NCBI GenBank assembly: GCA_024697185.1
Contig: JAILGB010000015.1
Location: forward strand, 1-41,879
DNA length: 41,879 nucleotides
Direction of reading: 5' to 3'
Source of the DNA: Opitutales bacterium
GTDB lineage: Bacteria; Verrucomicrobiota; Verrucomicrobiia; Opitutales; UBA953
Shown: piece by piece, positions 41,751 to 41,879 of the stretch
Layout of the letters: each line of letters starts with the position of its first letter
Numbering within the stretch: the stretch's first letter is position 1
The notes under the pieces: generated by a model
The model's input: only the letters and a program-made list of their open reading frames with translations
What the model was told of the DNA's origin: nothing
Database searches by the model: none
Made by a program: the position numbers and the translations under genes

Positions 41751-41879
41751 ATGTCTGATCAAGATCCGTCGTTGGAGCAATTGACTCCGTTTCCGGGGAC
41801 ATGGGTTCCGACGGGCAATGTTCCCGCGGGTTTTGCTCCTGTTACTGATGACACGGGAGCGTCGGCGGATTCGGATTGT
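41751..41879 (+). CDS. 5' end of an unknown gene (cut by the window edge)
   Basis: 43 codons are visible from the ATG at 41751: MSDQDPSLEQLTPFPGTWV..., rich in Pro, Thr and Asp, with no signal peptide. AGGTGA about 5 nt before the ATG is one of the few convincing Shine-Dalgarno sites in the window. An exact octamer lies within the coding part at 41820. Too little is present to name a product. Confidence 0.6.
   Translation, partial: MSDQDPSLEQLTPFPGTWVPTGNVPAGFAPVTDDTGASADSDC

Larger units (their letters stand above)
1679..41826. repeat. Interspersed octamer GTTCCCGC / GCGGGAAC (about 65 exact copies)
   Basis: These bounds are the first and last exact copies. By eye I count about 42 copies as GTTCCCGC and 23 as GCGGGAAC on the + strand. 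Examples in the first form start at 1679, 3543, 8104, 14741, 31684, 33173, 34593, 35732, 37637, 40082, 41219 and 41820. Examples in the second form start at 5944, 10522, 13558, 30711, 34529, 36642 and 38239. Most are preceded by C. There are many one-mismatch versions (ACGGGAAC, GTTCCCGG). About 1.3 copies would be expected by chance at even composition. Positions 1-1678 have none and 16.44-30.7 kb has only one (19419). No function is known to me. Confidence 0.85.

Noticed and set aside
1679-41826. The octamer as a Chi or KOPS-type polar signal
   Set aside because: The same orientation predominates on both sides of the putative oriC (about 22 to 16 on the left, 19 to 7 on the right), with no inversion of polarity.

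Overview
The window looks like a chromosomal segment around the replication origin of a Gram-negative bacterium of the PVC group, most probably Verrucomicrobiota. The Gram-negative envelope is shown by LptD, an RND/TolC efflux pump and an ExbB-ExbD-TonB set. The verrucomicrobial guess rests on a very large GspK-like prepilin resembling the 'Verru_Chthon cassette' proteins, a DUF5077/DUF3472 secreted protein and a 4Fe-4S ferredoxin next to obg. No rRNA, tRNA, CRISPR array or insertion sequence was recognised.

Layout. 0-1.6 kb: a beta-class (type III-like) DNA adenine methyltransferase gene, frameshifted in an A7 run and with an AT-rich central segment. 1.7-10 kb: one minus-strand operon, GH20 hexosaminidase - RND adaptor - RND pump - TolC - DUF5131. 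10-14.1 kb: nusA-infB. 14.3-16.4 kb: exbB-exbD-tonB. 16.4-30.8 kb: an AT-rich core block with mnmG, mnmE, rpsR, the giant prepilin, argS, a DnaA-box-rich intergenic region next to dnaN (probable oriC, 25332-25653), lepB, hisB, hisH and an ECF-sigma/anti-sigma/periplasmic-protein trio. 30.9-41.9 kb: ferredoxin, a zinc-ribbon membrane protein, obg, secreted proteins of unknown role, a thioredoxin-like protein, trmL, a class V aminotransferase, lptD, DUF3472, an NSS-family transporter and the start of an unknown gene. Genes nearest the proposed origin mostly run away from it, and two parS-like palindromes lie inside mnmE 5.7-6.7 kb away.

The most unusual signal is a non-palindromic octamer, GTTCCCGC (complement GCGGGAAC, usually extended to CGTTCCCGC). 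By eye I count about 65 exact copies, against about 1.3 expected for any octamer on both strands at even base composition. It lies in genes in all reading frames, in intergenic DNA, as facing pairs that form hairpins or terminators, and inside the spacers of two divergent promoters. It is absent from the methyltransferase gene and nearly absent from the AT-rich origin block. Its polarity does not invert at the proposed origin. This most resembles the DNA uptake sequences of Neisseriaceae and Pasteurellaceae, although no competence gene apart from a pilin-like protein is visible here.

A second window-wide property is that -10-like boxes sit only 6-11 nt upstream of many first genes of transcription units, usually with no Shine-Dalgarno sequence. 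This suggests common leaderless transcription.
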